This document shows, piece after piece, positions 52,527 through 61,960 of a stretch of 64,000 nucleotides of DNA (position 1 is its first letter; each line of letters starts with the position of its first letter). Position numbers and translations under genes: made by a program. The stretch comes from an uncultured bacterium (GTDB taxonomy: Bacteria > Bacillota_I > Bacilli_A > RF39 > UBA660): contig CAJMSU010000005.1 in NCBI GenBank assembly GCA_905216155.1, positions 1 through 64,000 on the forward strand, in the 5' to 3' direction. Below the pieces are notes generated by a model. It was not told where the DNA came from. It searched no databases and was given only the letters and a program-made list of their open reading frames with translations.

Positions 52527-54773
52527 TTAAATATTATAATATTTTTTATATTCTCTTTCTTCTAAAACTTTTTGTCTTACTTTTTCATTCTGTGTATTCT
52601 TCAAATTTTTTTCTTCTAATTTAAAATTAATCTTAAAATCTATAACTTTAGTATTTTTATCAGCAGAAACAACTTTTAAACTAAGTCTATCACCAATAAA
52701 ATAATCATCTCTTCCATCTATAGAAATAAGTGAATATGTTTCTGGATTGTACTCATATTGACCAGTTAAATTTCTAAATCTAACTTTACCTTCTATATAA
52801 TTATCAAGTTGTATTTGTATACCTTTTTTACCAATACCAATAATTGTACCTGTAAAATCTTGACCAATAAATTGATTCATATACTCAGCACATCTCATAT
52901 ATAAAGTTTCATTTTCAGCTTCATCTGCAACTCTTTCCATCTTAGAAGTTTGAAGTGCTATTTCAGGAAGTTTTACTTTCCATTTCCTTTTATTTTCTTC
53001 AATATTATCTTTATTAAAGAAACAATCTTTTAAAGTTCTATGTATTATTAAATCAGGATATCTTCTTATAGGAGAAGTAAAATGGCAATAATTACTTTTT
53101 GCTAATCCTGAATGTCCAATATTATGATTACTATATTTTGCTCTTGACATACAGCGAACTAAATTAGTTGAAAGCATTTCCCTTAAACTACCAGTATTAT
53201 TAATAAATTCAGCTAAATCCTGTAGTTTTCTAGTATCTGTACAACAAGCATCAGCATCATATTTATTATACTTATAACCAATTGCATCTAGCATATTTAA
53301 AAATTCTTCTAATCTTTCTCTACTTGGTATATCATGAACTCTATGCAAACAAGGTATACCTCTATCACACAAATGTTTATCAATTGTTTCATTAGCAAGT
53401 AACATAAATTCCTCAATCAAATTTTCTGCCATATCTTGGTTTCTAATAGAAAATCCTGATACCTTACCATTTTCAGCTATATTTACTTTTAATTCTCCCT
53501 TATTAAACTCAACAGCTCCATCACTCAATCTATTACTTCTAAGAATTAAAGCTAAAGCATTAAGTCTTTTTAGGCTCTCAACATGAATATCATATCCTTC
53601 ATCAACATTCTTGCCTTTTAATATATCATTAACAGAGTCATAATTCATTTGCATATTAGATTTAATTATACTCCTCCATACATCATGATTAATAACCTCA
53701 CCATTTGAGTTAATTTCCATCATACAAGAAAGTGCTAACCTTTCAACATTTGGGTTTAAAGAACAAATTCCGTTAGAAAGTTCTTTTGGTAACATAGGAA
53801 TTACTTTACCAGCTAAATAAGCACTAGTACCTTTAGAAAATGCATCAATATCTAAAGGAGAGCCCTCTTTAACATAATGAGATACATCAGCAATATGAAC
53901 GCCAACCAAATAATTACCATTATCAAGTTTTTTAATACTTAAAGCATCATCTATATCCTTTGTATCACGACCATCTATCGTAAATATTTCCCAATCAGTA
54001 AGATCACATCTACCTATTTTTTCAGAATCTAAAACTTTTTGTGAAATATTTTTTGCCTGTTTAATAGATTCATCACTAAAATCAACAACAACACCACATT
54101 TTAAAGCTTCATATAAAATATCATCATCTGGATCATATTTATTAAAAATATGATTAATCTTTCCTATATAAAAGTTTTCACCAGTTTTTTGTTCTAATAA
54201 AACTGAAACCTTTTGTCCTTCTATAACTCTATCATCATTAATAGCAACCTGAATATTACCTTTTTTCTTATCTGTAGACTTAACAAAATAACTATTGCCT
54301 ATCTTAGTAACCTCACCAACAATACTATTAATTTTTCTATCTATAATAGTAGTAACTTTTCCTTTTAAAACTTTACTATTTTTTACTTTATAAGTATCAA
54401 TAAGTACTAAGTCACCATCAACAGCATTAACTGCATCATCACGATCAATTAAATATTTTTCCTCTTTAACTACTAACTTACCTTCCTTATTAGTATAACT
54501 ATCAGTAACTACAACCTTACCAGCACCCGTTCTATCACCAATAAATCTACCTTTTTTAAAAGAAGTTTTCTTAATAGAAATATAATTATCAGAAGGTGTC
54601 TTAATATACTTATAATCATTAACACCATCTAAAACTATAGATTCTATTTTTTCCTTTTCTACATTAGATAAAACATAATCTTCACCAAGTTTACGTTCTA
54701 CCTTTTCATAAACCTTATCCATTGATATTGGCTTTTTTGTTTTTAATAAAACTAAATCTACTATTTCTTCCAT
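52527..54773 (-). CDS. rnr: Ribonuclease R
   Basis: 3'-5' exoribonuclease of the RNB family, 748 residues. N-terminal helical and cold-shock domains (about 1-235), RNB catalytic domain with FTIDGRDTKDIDDALS near 265-280 (Asp cluster) and HFTSPIRRYPDL near 575, and a C-terminal S1 domain (about 640-735: GTIIGIGKKGIQIQLDNY). Degrades structured RNA, including tagged mRNA during tmRNA-mediated rescue. In many Bacilli rnr, smpB and ssrA are adjacent; here smpB and ssrA are 8 kb away. CTGAGGTGGG precedes the ATG. Confidence 0.98.
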   Translation of the reverse strand: MEEIVDLVLLKTKKPISMDKVYEKVERKLGEDYVLSNVEKEKIESIVLDGVNDYKYIKTPSDNYISIKKTSFKKGRFIGDRTGAGKVVVTDSYTNKEGKLVVKEEKYLIDRDDAVNAVDGDLVLIDTYKVKNSKVLKGKVTTIIDRKINSIVGEVTKIGNSYFVKSTDKKKGNIQVAINDDRVIEGQKVSVLLEQKTGENFYIGKINHIFNKYDPDDDILYEALKCGVVVDFSDESIKQAKNISQKVLDSEKIGRCDLTDWEIFTIDGRDTKDIDDALSIKKLDNGNYLVGVHIADVSHYVKEGSPLDIDAFSKGTSAYLAGKVIPMLPKELSNGICSLNPNVERLALSCMMEINSNGEVINHDVWRSIIKSNMQMNYDSVNDILKGKNVDEGYDIHVESLKRLNALALILRSNRLSDGAVEFNKGELKVNIAENGKVSGFSIRNQDMAENLIEEFMLLANETIDKHLCDRGIPCLHRVHDIPSRERLEEFLNMLDAIGYKYNKYDADACCTDTRKLQDLAEFINNTGSLREMLSTNLVRCMSRAKYSNHNIGHSGLAKSNYCHFTSPIRRYPDLIIHRTLKDCFFNKDNIEENKRKWKVKLPEIALQTSKMERVADEAENETLYMRCAEYMNQFIGQDFTGTIIGIGKKGIQIQLDNYIEGKVRFRNLTGQYEYNPETYSLISIDGRDDYFIGDRLSLKVVSADKNTKVIDFKINFKLEEKNLKNTQNEKVRQKVLEEREYKKYYNI

Positions 54774-54836
54774 ATACCCACCTCAGACATAAAAATACAT
54801 ACATCTATTTCTAATTGTACAACAAAAATATATAAA

Positions 54837-54857
54837 AAAAAAGACTAAGAAGTCTAT
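54837..54857 (-). terminator. Terminator overlapping the end of the DUF378 gene
   Basis: AGACT-TCTT-AGTCT on the minus strand, followed by T8ATA. The stem spans the stop codon. Confidence 0.75.
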
Positions 54858-55054
54858 TTTGTTTCAATATGATTAAATAAGATACCTATATTTATTAGTC
54901 CACTTACTCCAACTAATGTATATATAATTCTACTAAGTATAGAACCAACACCAAATATCATATCTACCAAGTTGAAATCAAATAAACCTACTAGTCCCCA
55001 ATTAACTGCACCGATAATTGTGATTACTAATAATATTTTTTGAAATGTTTCCAT
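54854..55054 (-). CDS. DUF378 family small membrane protein
   Basis: 66 residues: two membrane helices and the signature IGAVNWGLVGLFDFNLVDMIFG, which is DUF378. AGGAGGAAAG precedes the ATG. Members are common in Firmicutes with unknown function. Not coupled to neighbours. Confidence 0.9.
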   Translation of the reverse strand: METFQKILLVITIIGAVNWGLVGLFDFNLVDMIFGVGSILSRIIYTLVGVSGLINIGILFNHIETK

Positions 55055-55110
55055 AAACTTTCCTCCTATAAATATTATTATCCATAAAAGGAAAATTTAT
55101 ACATATTTTT

Positions 55111-56166
55111 TTAAATTCTTCTAACTGCAATTACTCTAGTTCCACTACCTCTAGTCCAAGCAGCAACATCACTTAAAATAACACCTTGTCTAGGATTAGT
55201 AGCATGAATCATCTGTCCATTACCAACATATATTGCAGAATGTGTAGGAACTCCATCCACATAGCCCCAACTTAAAATATCACCAGGTTGAGCATTATCA
55301 TAAGAAACTGCTACTCCATCATGTATTTGTGTACTAGTACTTCTACTAATATTAACACCCATCATACTATATAAATACTGTACAAAACCACTACAATCAA
55401 AACCACTAGGAGTTGTACCACCTGCTACATATGGACTACCTATTAAAGAATAAGCAAGATTAACAAGTCCATTAACATCTGCAACTGGAGTATAATCATT
55501 TTGATAATTAATAACAGCATTACTAGAATTGTTATTAGAACTATCATCTACTACTTCTTCTTGAACCTTATCCTCAACTACAACATTATAAGTAACACTA
55601 GATTTATTACCATACTTATCAACAGCACTAATAACTACAGGATAAACACCAGATACATTAGTATCAACATTACCATCTATAGTGTAATAATTAGTATCAA
55701 GATCATAATTAACAATTTCTTTTTGCTGATAATCAATAACTCCATCTACCTTATCATAAACAGAATCCAAGTTATTAAAAACATCAAAATTATCACCAGC
55801 ATTTAAAGAAACTGTTTCATCTTTTATCTTTATTTCTGGAGCAGTTGTATCCTTAACTTCAACATTAATAGAAACATCTTTATTAACTCCATCTTTATTA
55901 ACACAAACAACTAACTTTTGATTTCCAATTTTTTTAGAATCAACATCTTTTACTACTCTAACTGAACTGCTATCATCAGTATCAATTAAATCATTAATAT
56001 TATACTTTTTGCTACCATACTCTACCATAGCAACCTTTTTAGTCTTAACCTCTATACTTTTATAAGTCTTATTATAATTAAATATATAAAAGCACATTAA
56101 ACTAATAAATACAATCCCAATAGAAAATACTAAACGCACATTCGAGGGACATATTTCCTTTTTCAT
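55111..56166 (-). CDS. Membrane-anchored NlpC/P60 endopeptidase with Ig-like domain
   Basis: 351 residues. Membrane anchor (about 11-28: VFSIGIVFISLMCFYIFNYN), Ig-like/DUF5011 domains (about 40-200: KVAMVEYGSKKYNINDLID; GVYPVVISAVDKYGNKSSV), a Ser/Asn linker, and a C-terminal NlpC/P60 domain with the catalytic Cys in GFDCSGFVQYLY near 257, His in THSAIYVGNGQMIHA near 310 and a third polar residue after it. Cleaves stem peptides of peptidoglycan outside the cell. Strong TTGACA-17-TATAAT promoter directly upstream. Confidence 0.92.
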   Translation of the reverse strand: MKKEICPSNVRLVFSIGIVFISLMCFYIFNYNKTYKSIEVKTKKVAMVEYGSKKYNINDLIDTDDSSSVRVVKDVDSKKIGNQKLVVCVNKDGVNKDVSINVEVKDTTAPEIKIKDETVSLNAGDNFDVFNNLDSVYDKVDGVIDYQQKEIVNYDLDTNYYTIDGNVDTNVSGVYPVVISAVDKYGNKSSVTYNVVVEDKVQEEVVDDSSNNNSSNAVINYQNDYTPVADVNGLVNLAYSLIGSPYVAGGTTPSGFDCSGFVQYLYSMMGVNISRSTSTQIHDGVAVSYDNAQPGDILSWGYVDGVPTHSAIYVGNGQMIHATNPRQGVILSDVAAWTRGSGTRVIAVRRI

Positions 56167-56193
56167 AAACCTTCTCCTCCTGAGATAACGCTT

Positions 56194-56222
56194 ATTATAA
56201 CATAATGAATTTTTCTTGTCAA
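56194..56222 (-). promoter_or_regulatory. Consensus promoter of the NlpC/P60 gene
   Basis: TTGACA (56222-56217) and TATAAT (56199-56194) with a 17-base spacer; the best consensus promoter on the minus strand of the window. Confidence 0.9.
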
Positions 56223-56335
56223 AATTATCCCATTCTTAGTATCTCCATAATAAATTTATTTATACTACTCAAAAACTTACAGTACTAAAATATAATAAAA
56301 AAAATTATTAAGTAAATAATAATATTGGTGATTAT

Positions 56336-57280
56336 ATGAAAATAAGACTTGGTTATGTAGCAATTTCTAAAGCAATAGATGAATCTACATCAAAAACTAT
56401 AACTTATACTAATTTTATAAAAGAAAATAAAAATATCGATAACTTAAATGAAATTATTGATAACAATCTGTCATCCCTAATAAAAATACTTAACTATAAT
56501 ATTAAAAATAATCTTCATTTCTATAGATTAACATCAAAACTAATTCCATTAGCAACACATAAAGATGTAAAATATGACTATTTAATAAAACATAAAGATA
56601 AATTTAGAGAAATATCAAAATTAATAGAAAAAAACAATCTTCGCATAGATCTACACCCAGATCAATATGCAGTATTAAATAGCACTAATAAAGAAGTAGT
56701 AGAAAATACTTTTGAAATACTAAAATACCACTACAAAATATTATCTGAACTAAATATAAAAGATAAAATAATTATTCTTCATGTAGGTAGTAATGCATTT
56801 GGAAAAGAAAATAGTATTAAAAGATTTATAAATAATTTTAATAAATTACCACAAAAAATAAAAAAATGTATAGCAGTAGAAAATGATGATAAAATTTTTA
56901 CTATTGAAGATACTCTAACTATATCAAATAATTTAGATATACCAATAGTACTAGATTATCACCATTTTAATTGTAATCATATTAATGAAAATATAGAAGA
57001 ATTTATACATCAAGTATTTTCTACCTGGAAAGATAAAACTCCTAAAATTCATTTCTCATCCCCAAAAAGTAAATTAAAAAAAGAATTTAGAAGTCATAGT
57101 GATTATATTAATGTAAATGAATTCATCAACTTTATTGAAAAAATTAAATTTATCAACAAAGACTTTGATATTATGTTAGAAGCAAAAGCAAAAGATGATG
57201 CCCTATATAGATTAGTAAGACAATTAAAATATAAAACTAATTATAAATTTCTTGATGAAAGTAGTTTTATTGTAAAATAA
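56336..57280 (+). CDS. uvsE: UV DNA damage endonuclease UvsE
   Basis: 314 residues, TIM-barrel fold of the UvdE/UvsE family, which nicks DNA 5' of UV photoproducts and abasic sites. Motifs: MKIRLGYVAISKAI, RIDLHPDQYAVLNS near 103 (metal His), IILHVGSNAFGKENSIKRF near 143, IAVENDDKIFTIEDTL near 180, VLDYHHFNCNH near 205, and HFSSPKSKLKKEFRSHSDYI near 240. GGTGAT precedes the ATG. In Bacillus relatives (YwjD) this repairs spore photoproducts, matching the SASP gene. Convergent with proS; the 20 bases between them hold no terminator. Confidence 0.95.
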   Translation: MKIRLGYVAISKAIDESTSKTITYTNFIKENKNIDNLNEIIDNNLSSLIKILNYNIKNNLHFYRLTSKLIPLATHKDVKYDYLIKHKDKFREISKLIEKNNLRIDLHPDQYAVLNSTNKEVVENTFEILKYHYKILSELNIKDKIIILHVGSNAFGKENSIKRFINNFNKLPQKIKKCIAVENDDKIFTIEDTLTISNNLDIPIVLDYHHFNCNHINENIEEFIHQVFSTWKDKTPKIHFSSPKSKLKKEFRSHSDYINVNEFINFIEKIKFINKDFDIMLEAKAKDDALYRLVRQLKYKTNYKFLDESSFIVK

Positions 57281-57300
57281 AAGAAATAGAAAAACTATAT

Positions 57301-58569
57301 CTACTTCTTAAAAAAATCTTTTATATCTTTTAAATTTACTCTTGCTGAAGTTTGATCTTTAGTACTTTCTATCTCTACATATTCTCCATCATATTTATTT
57401 CCAATAACAATAATATATGGTGTACCTAATGTATAAACATCATTAATTCTATTACCTATAGAATATCCCTCTCTATCATCAATAATACAATTAACTCCCA
57501 TTAAATTTAATTGATCATATATTTTAAAAGCCTCATCTTTTTTATCTTCTTTATAAATAATTTGTACCTTATAAGGTGCTATATCATAAGGAAGAGAAAA
57601 ACCTTTTAACTTATCATCAATTCTTATAACATTATTTTCAATAATAGTAGCAATTATTCTACCTAATCCAATACCATAGCATCCCATATAATAAGGTTTA
57701 GAATCACCATTTTCATCTTTATAATAAAGCCCCATAGCATCAGAATATCTAGTACCAAGTTGAAAATTATTTCCAAGTTCTACTGCATTATATTCCCTTA
57801 ATTTAGAAATATCTGTACCAAAACTCTTTATATAATTATCTCTATCATCAAAATCTAAAACCTCTTTATTAAGTCCTATATTATTTTCCTTATCATATAA
57901 AATAACATCTTCACCTAATTTAGTAATAGCCTGAAACTCTTCTGATACTTTTCCACCCATAGTACCATTATCACTAACAGTTGGAATGATTTTAATACCT
58001 AGTCTCTTAAAAATATTTAAATAAACATCATGCATCTTTTCATATGTTTTATTCATATCTTCTAAACTCTTATCAAATGAATAAGCATCCATCATCACAA
58101 AAGTTCTAGGACGGAATAAATAACCTCTAGTTCTAATTTCTTTTCTAAATTTTTCCCCAATTTGATAATAAGTAGCAGGTAAATTCTTATATGAAAGAAG
58201 TCTATTAGCACCAAATATAGTAGCACACTCCTCAGCTGTAGGAGCCATACCATATTCACCTAAATTATTATTAATAGTAAACATAATGTCATTATCTTTT
58301 GTATATAAATCCCATCTATTAGACTTATCCCATATTTTCCTTGGTTGCATCTTAGGAAATTCTACCTGTATACAACCTGCCTTATCAAGTTCATCTATAA
58401 TAATATCTTCAACTCTTCTTTCAAGTTTAGTCCATAAATTACCATATCCATAAATTCCACTTTCAAATTGATAAAGTTCACCAAGTTTCATTAAAATATC
58501 TTGTCCAGAATAATTACTGTCAACATCATTAAAATTAATTTTCTTAATATTTAAATTACTAAGTTTCAT
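57301..58569 (-). CDS. proS: Prolyl-tRNA synthetase, short form without editing insertion
   Basis: 422 residues from ATG 58569 (GGAGG nine bases upstream). Class II core: APTAEECATIF near 109-119 (Pro-pocket Thr/Glu), motif 2 KFRKEIRTRGYLFRPRTF-VMMDAYSFD near 140-166, ELGNNFQLGTRYSDAMGLYY near 264-283, motif 3 MGCYGIGLGRIIATII near 295-310, and an anticodon-binding domain from about 330. The bacterial INS editing domain is missing, so length is that of mitochondrial- or alpha-proteobacterial-type enzymes. The motif 2 loop has RTRGYLFRPR instead of the usual RPRxGLxRxR. Controlled by a Pro T-box. Confidence 0.94.
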   Translation of the reverse strand: MKLSNLNIKKINFNDVDSNYSGQDILMKLGELYQFESGIYGYGNLWTKLERRVEDIIIDELDKAGCIQVEFPKMQPRKIWDKSNRWDLYTKDNDIMFTINNNLGEYGMAPTAEECATIFGANRLLSYKNLPATYYQIGEKFRKEIRTRGYLFRPRTFVMMDAYSFDKSLEDMNKTYEKMHDVYLNIFKRLGIKIIPTVSDNGTMGGKVSEEFQAITKLGEDVILYDKENNIGLNKEVLDFDDRDNYIKSFGTDISKLREYNAVELGNNFQLGTRYSDAMGLYYKDENGDSKPYYMGCYGIGLGRIIATIIENNVIRIDDKLKGFSLPYDIAPYKVQIIYKEDKKDEAFKIYDQLNLMGVNCIIDDREGYSIGNRINDVYTLGTPYIIVIGNKYDGEYVEIESTKDQTSARVNLKDIKDFFKK

Positions 58570-58583
58570 AAATACCTCCATAA

Positions 58584-58784
58584 AAACAAAAAGAATGGTA
58601 AAGGAGTATAAATTTATTATACGGTACCATCCTCTTATTACTTAATTTAAATAACGGCTATTAACCGGAAATGTTTACATTTCACTCAACAGGTAGGAAC
58701 TAATAAAATATTATGTTATTTTGCACCAACCAATAACTCTCTAAAATAATATATTTAAAAGTCATGTCCCGATCAAAGATTTAC
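58584..58784 (-). promoter_or_regulatory. Proline T-box riboswitch
   Basis: On the minus strand stem I starts AGAGAGTTATTGGTTGGTGC; the specifier region reads AGTTCCTACC with CCT (Pro) followed by A. The antiterminator core is AGGATGGTACCG, a G-to-A variant of AGGGTGGNACCG with the tRNA-pairing TGGT kept. The terminator uses GAGGATGGTA pairing with TACCATTC around an inner ATAC stem and a T5GT5 run at 58585-58594. Confidence 0.88.
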
Positions 58785-58790
58785 CACTAA

Positions 58791-58819
58791 ATACTAACAC
58801 AAAAATCAATTTTTGTCAA
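58791..58819 (-). promoter_or_regulatory. Promoter of the proline T-box and proS
   Basis: TTGACA (58819-58814) and TAGTAT (58796-58791) with a 17-base spacer, directly upstream of the T-box. Confidence 0.85.
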
Positions 58820-58825
58820 AAACAC

Positions 58826-59257
58826 TTATAAATATTTTTTTAAATTTTCAACACTATCCTCTTGCATAGTAACATATTCATCAATTAATTTATTCACTTT
58901 TGCATCAACTTTTTTATTATTGAGTAACTTTCTACCTTCAATTATCCCCATATTAGTACCCTTTAATAAAAGTTCTGCAATCTTAGAATCAGAATGATCC
59001 ATAACAGTTTTCATTTCAATTCCATACCATGTCATAGTTTTAGTAAGTAAATTAGTCTCATGTGGAGTGTCTGTATCATTATATAAAGAATATATTTCAT
59101 TAATTTTTTCTGATATATTTTTGTACTTATCATATTGTAATTTTAATGAATCCTTAAATTCAACACTATCAACCTTGTCTAATATAAAGTTAATAGCATC
59201 CATTCCCATACAAGCACCCTTATTTAATTCGTCTAAAGCATTTATATTTTCACTCAT
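58826..59257 (-). CDS. Helical four-helix-bundle-like protein, unknown
   Basis: About 143 residues from ATG 59257 (GGAGG upstream). Predicted all-helical. The segment NKGACMGMDAINFILDKVD near residue 13-31 and the block AELLLKGTNMGIIEGRKLLN near 95-115 look like paired helices of a ferritin-like bundle; I recall similar proteins in clostridia. No metal-binding pattern of EX(2-3)H repeated twice is seen, so I do not call it a ferritin. Soluble. Isolated between the spore-envelope group and proS. Confidence 0.6.
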   Translation of the reverse strand: MSENINALDELNKGACMGMDAINFILDKVDSVEFKDSLKLQYDKYKNISEKINEIYSLYNDTDTPHETNLLTKTMTWYGIEMKTVMDHSDSKIAELLLKGTNMGIIEGRKLLNNKKVDAKVNKLIDEYVTMQEDSVENLKKYL

Positions 59258-59302
59258 AATAACCTCCAATATTATTATGAAAAAAATAAACTTTTTTATA
59301 CT

Positions 59303-60652
59303 CTATCTTTTAGAATATTCAACAATATTATACCAAGTAACAGGTTCAATAACACCAGTTATTGGTTCATTATAAATAGATTGTACCTTCATAACTGATT
59401 TTTCCATTAAATCATCAAAAACGCCACTAACTTTAACACCTGGAATATTACCAAATTTTTGACAAATTTTAAGAAGAAATCTTTGAATTATTTTTACATC
59501 ATCACCACTCATACCAAGTGTTAAAATTCTTCCCTGAAACAATTCATCTTTATATTCAGCATATTCACTAGGAATATTTCTTATTGTATTTTCATAAACC
59601 TCAATTATTTTATTCCAAGTAGTTGCATCCACTTCACCTGTTGCTGGAAGACCATATTTATTTTGAAAATTAATAACCATTGCCTTAGTATTTTCATTAT
59701 ATGTACCATTCAATCTTAAAGATGGTAAATCATTATCAAAATATGCAATTGCAAGTAAAACATAATGAAGTACCATTACACCAGTACCAACATCAGAATA
59801 TTTCAAAGTATTACCATAATCAAATGAAGCTTCCTCTTCAACTATTCCCTCAGAATATAAATCATTTACTCTTTTAACAGCATTATATATATATTTAATT
59901 TTATACCAAGTAGCAGAATCAACAATACCAGTTACATCCAAGTTAAATATTTCCTGAAATTTTTTTACACTATTTTCTGTATAATTTCCAAAAGCACCAT
60001 TAATTCTAGGTATCTTAGGAATAGCCGGATAATTATTTGAAATTCTATTTAATTCTCTTTGAATTACCTTTACCTTATCACCAGCATTTCCAAGTTTTAT
60101 AGGATAACCAGGATAAGCTCCAATAAGTTCGCCTGTTGGTGCATTTTCAAATATATTAACATCATTACCATAGTAATATCTAAGTATATCAATTGGTGTT
60201 TTATTTTTATTAGCAAGAGTTACACTACCCCATTGAGAAAGACCATTACATGTAGTTTTCTTACCATCACAATAAATAGCATTTAAAGGTTGTATTTGAC
60301 CTTGTCTATAAATATAATTATTAAATATATTATCTACTTTTCTAGAAATTTTATCAAAAATTTGTCTATCTTCTACAAAAGTCTGATCATAAGAAGGAAG
60401 TGAAGTAATATCAAAAGTATAACCTCTACTAGGATACCATTCATTATAAATACGATTTAAAGCAAAAGAAATCTCTGCCAAAATATTGGCCTCTATTGCA
60501 CTATCTGGCCAAGTAGGATAAATTTCACTTGAAGCAACATTTTTTATATAATCAATAAATGGTATACTTATATCTTTAGCAGCCTCATCTGGTGCCCCCA
60601 TATGAACAACTATTTCAGTAGGAATAGTTGGATAATTAACAACCGTTGCCAT
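59303..60652 (-). CDS. SpoIID-like domain plus three peptidoglycan-binding domains
   Basis: 449 residues, no signal peptide. Residues 1-175 resemble a SpoIID/LytB domain: VPFIDYIKNVASSE-like IPFIDYIKNVASSEIYPTWP, AEISFALNRIYNEWY and TCNGLSQWGSVTLANKNKTP near 130-160 with ILRYYYGND. Three peptidoglycan-binding type 1 domains follow (about 185-255, 280-350, 370-449), each with a DKVKVIQRELN / GVMVLHYVL / DDVKIIQRFLL start and TGIVDSATWYKI end. SpoIID enzymes trim peptidoglycan glycans during engulfment. The start overlaps the upstream gene's stop (TAGATG). I recall such proteins in spore-forming clostridia. Confidence 0.8.
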   Translation of the reverse strand: MATVVNYPTIPTEIVVHMGAPDEAAKDISIPFIDYIKNVASSEIYPTWPDSAIEANILAEISFALNRIYNEWYPSRGYTFDITSLPSYDQTFVEDRQIFDKISRKVDNIFNNYIYRQGQIQPLNAIYCDGKKTTCNGLSQWGSVTLANKNKTPIDILRYYYGNDVNIFENAPTGELIGAYPGYPIKLGNAGDKVKVIQRELNRISNNYPAIPKIPRINGAFGNYTENSVKKFQEIFNLDVTGIVDSATWYKIKYIYNAVKRVNDLYSEGIVEEEASFDYGNTLKYSDVGTGVMVLHYVLLAIAYFDNDLPSLRLNGTYNENTKAMVINFQNKYGLPATGEVDATTWNKIIEVYENTIRNIPSEYAEYKDELFQGRILTLGMSGDDVKIIQRFLLKICQKFGNIPGVKVSGVFDDLMEKSVMKVQSIYNEPITGVIEPVTWYNIVEYSKR

Positions 60653-61051
60653 CTATTTATCACCATCCATCATAGGAGTTGTCGAAATTCTTATAGGTTG
60701 AATAACCTTTAAATTATCAAAAATACCAATTTCATAATCTTTTTTCATACCAGTTTTAGGATATATTGCAGTAAGTGTATATGGAGTATAAGTAATATCA
60801 CCAGGAGAATCAATATTCTTTTTAGCAACTGTTGCAGGTAAAATAATATTATCAATTATCCCACTAGAATCAGTTACTCCTCTAAAAAACATCACTTTAT
60901 CACCATCAATTTCCCTCCACACCTCTATTTCTACATCTGGAAGTGGAAAAGCTTGATTAGCAGAAAAGACTTGAACCTTCAATACACCAGTAGCTGGATT
61001 TTCCTTAACAAAATTTGGATATTTTTGACTATCATATATAGTTTCTTTCAT
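60653..61051 (-). CDS. Small beta-sandwich protein upstream of SpoIID-like gene
   Basis: 132 residues, beta-rich; GVLKVQVFSANQAFPLPDVE and IEVWREIDGDKVMFFRGVTD followed by GITYTPYTLTAIYP-like strands look like a transthyretin/carboxypeptidase regulatory-type sandwich (Gly/Asp turn, TDSSG). No signal peptide. Unusually there is no clear ribosome site before its ATG; TTAAAATG is the only nearby sequence. Its stop codon overlaps the start of the SpoIID-like gene, so the two are coupled, and the pairing recurs (from memory) in clostridia. Confidence 0.6.
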   Translation of the reverse strand: MKETIYDSQKYPNFVKENPATGVLKVQVFSANQAFPLPDVEIEVWREIDGDKVMFFRGVTDSSGIIDNIILPATVAKKNIDSPGDITYTPYTLTAIYPKTGMKKDYEIGIFDNLKVIQPIRISTTPMMDGDK

Positions 61052-61141
61052 TTTAATATTTATGATTTATATAAATAGTTGTAAGAGAGAAATTACATAA
61101 ATACTATTATATATAATCAACCTCCATAAAATTTTCTCTCA

Positions 61142-61960
61142 TTAAACAAGTAATTCCTGACCAATTTTAAGTGCATTACTACTTAAATTATTTTTTCTTT
61201 TAATTTCACTAACAGTTGTATTATACTCTCTAGCAATAGAATATAAATTATCCCCTTTTTTTACTATATACTTTTTAACAGTAGTTGGAATTCTTATAGA
61301 TTGACCAATTGATAAAGCATTACTAGTAAGATTATTAAGCTGCAATATATCATTAACAGTTGTATTATATTTCTTTGCTATACTATATAAATTATCTCCT
61401 TTTTGAACCACATAATTTATATAATCGAGTGGTACAGTAAAATCCTCGCCATAACACTCCTCAATTACAGAAACAGATGTATTATCTTTAACCTTTAAAA
61501 CATCACCAATTGTTAAATTATTTGTTTTTAAATTATTATCACTCTTAATCTCATCAACAGTTGTACCAAATTTCTTTGCTATACTATATAAACTATCACC
61601 CTTTTGAACCGTATAATTAACATAATTATCTGAACTATCATCCATGTAACAAGGAATTTTTAATTTTTGTCCAATAGCTAATGTATTACTACTTAAATTG
61701 TTATATCTTTTAATAGCATCTGCTGTACTATCATACTTTTGTGCTATACTATACAAACTATCACCCTTTTTTACTGTATAAACAACACATTCAGAAGGAT
61801 TACTATCACTATTACTAGATATAATTAGTACTTGATTTGGAACAATAATATCACTAGTTAAATTATTTAACTCTCTTATCTTTTGTGCACTAGTATTAAA
61901 CTGTCTAGATATTCCATATAAAGTATCCCCCTGTTGAACAACATAAGTATTATTATTCAT
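61142..61960 (-). CDS. Protein of five LysM repeats, likely spore envelope
   Basis: 272 residues made of five LysM domains (about 4-46, 57-102, 112-153, 180-222, 228-272) of the YTVKKGDSLYSIAxKY..T...I...NNL.S..L.IGQ.L.IP form, joined by short acidic linkers. There is no signal peptide, membrane anchor or catalytic domain, so it is a pure glycan-binding scaffold that would be made in the mother cell or forespore and placed at the cortex/coat face, like SafA-type proteins (inference). GAGGAGTG precedes the ATG. Loosely followed by the beta-sandwich and SpoIID-like genes. Confidence 0.85.
   Translation of the reverse strand: MNNNTYVVQQGDTLYGISRQFNTSAQKIRELNNLTSDIIVPNQVLIISSNSDSNPSECVVYTVKKGDSLYSIAQKYDSTADAIKRYNNLSSNTLAIGQKLKIPCYMDDSSDNYVNYTVQKGDSLYSIAKKFGTTVDEIKSDNNLKTNNLTIGDVLKVKDNTSVSVIEECYGEDFTVPLDYINYVVQKGDNLYSIAKKYNTTVNDILQLNNLTSNALSIGQSIRIPTTVKKYIVKKGDNLYSIAREYNTTVSEIKRKNNLSSNALKIGQELLV

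Noticed and set aside
58826..59257. Ferritin-like metal protein
   Set aside because: All-helical, but the paired Glu-x-x-His metal motifs of ferritin-like proteins are not present.
61142..61960. Periodic repeats resembling a repeat array
   Set aside because: The periodicity is that of five LysM coding repeats that keep the reading frame; no spacer-repeat CRISPR pattern exists.
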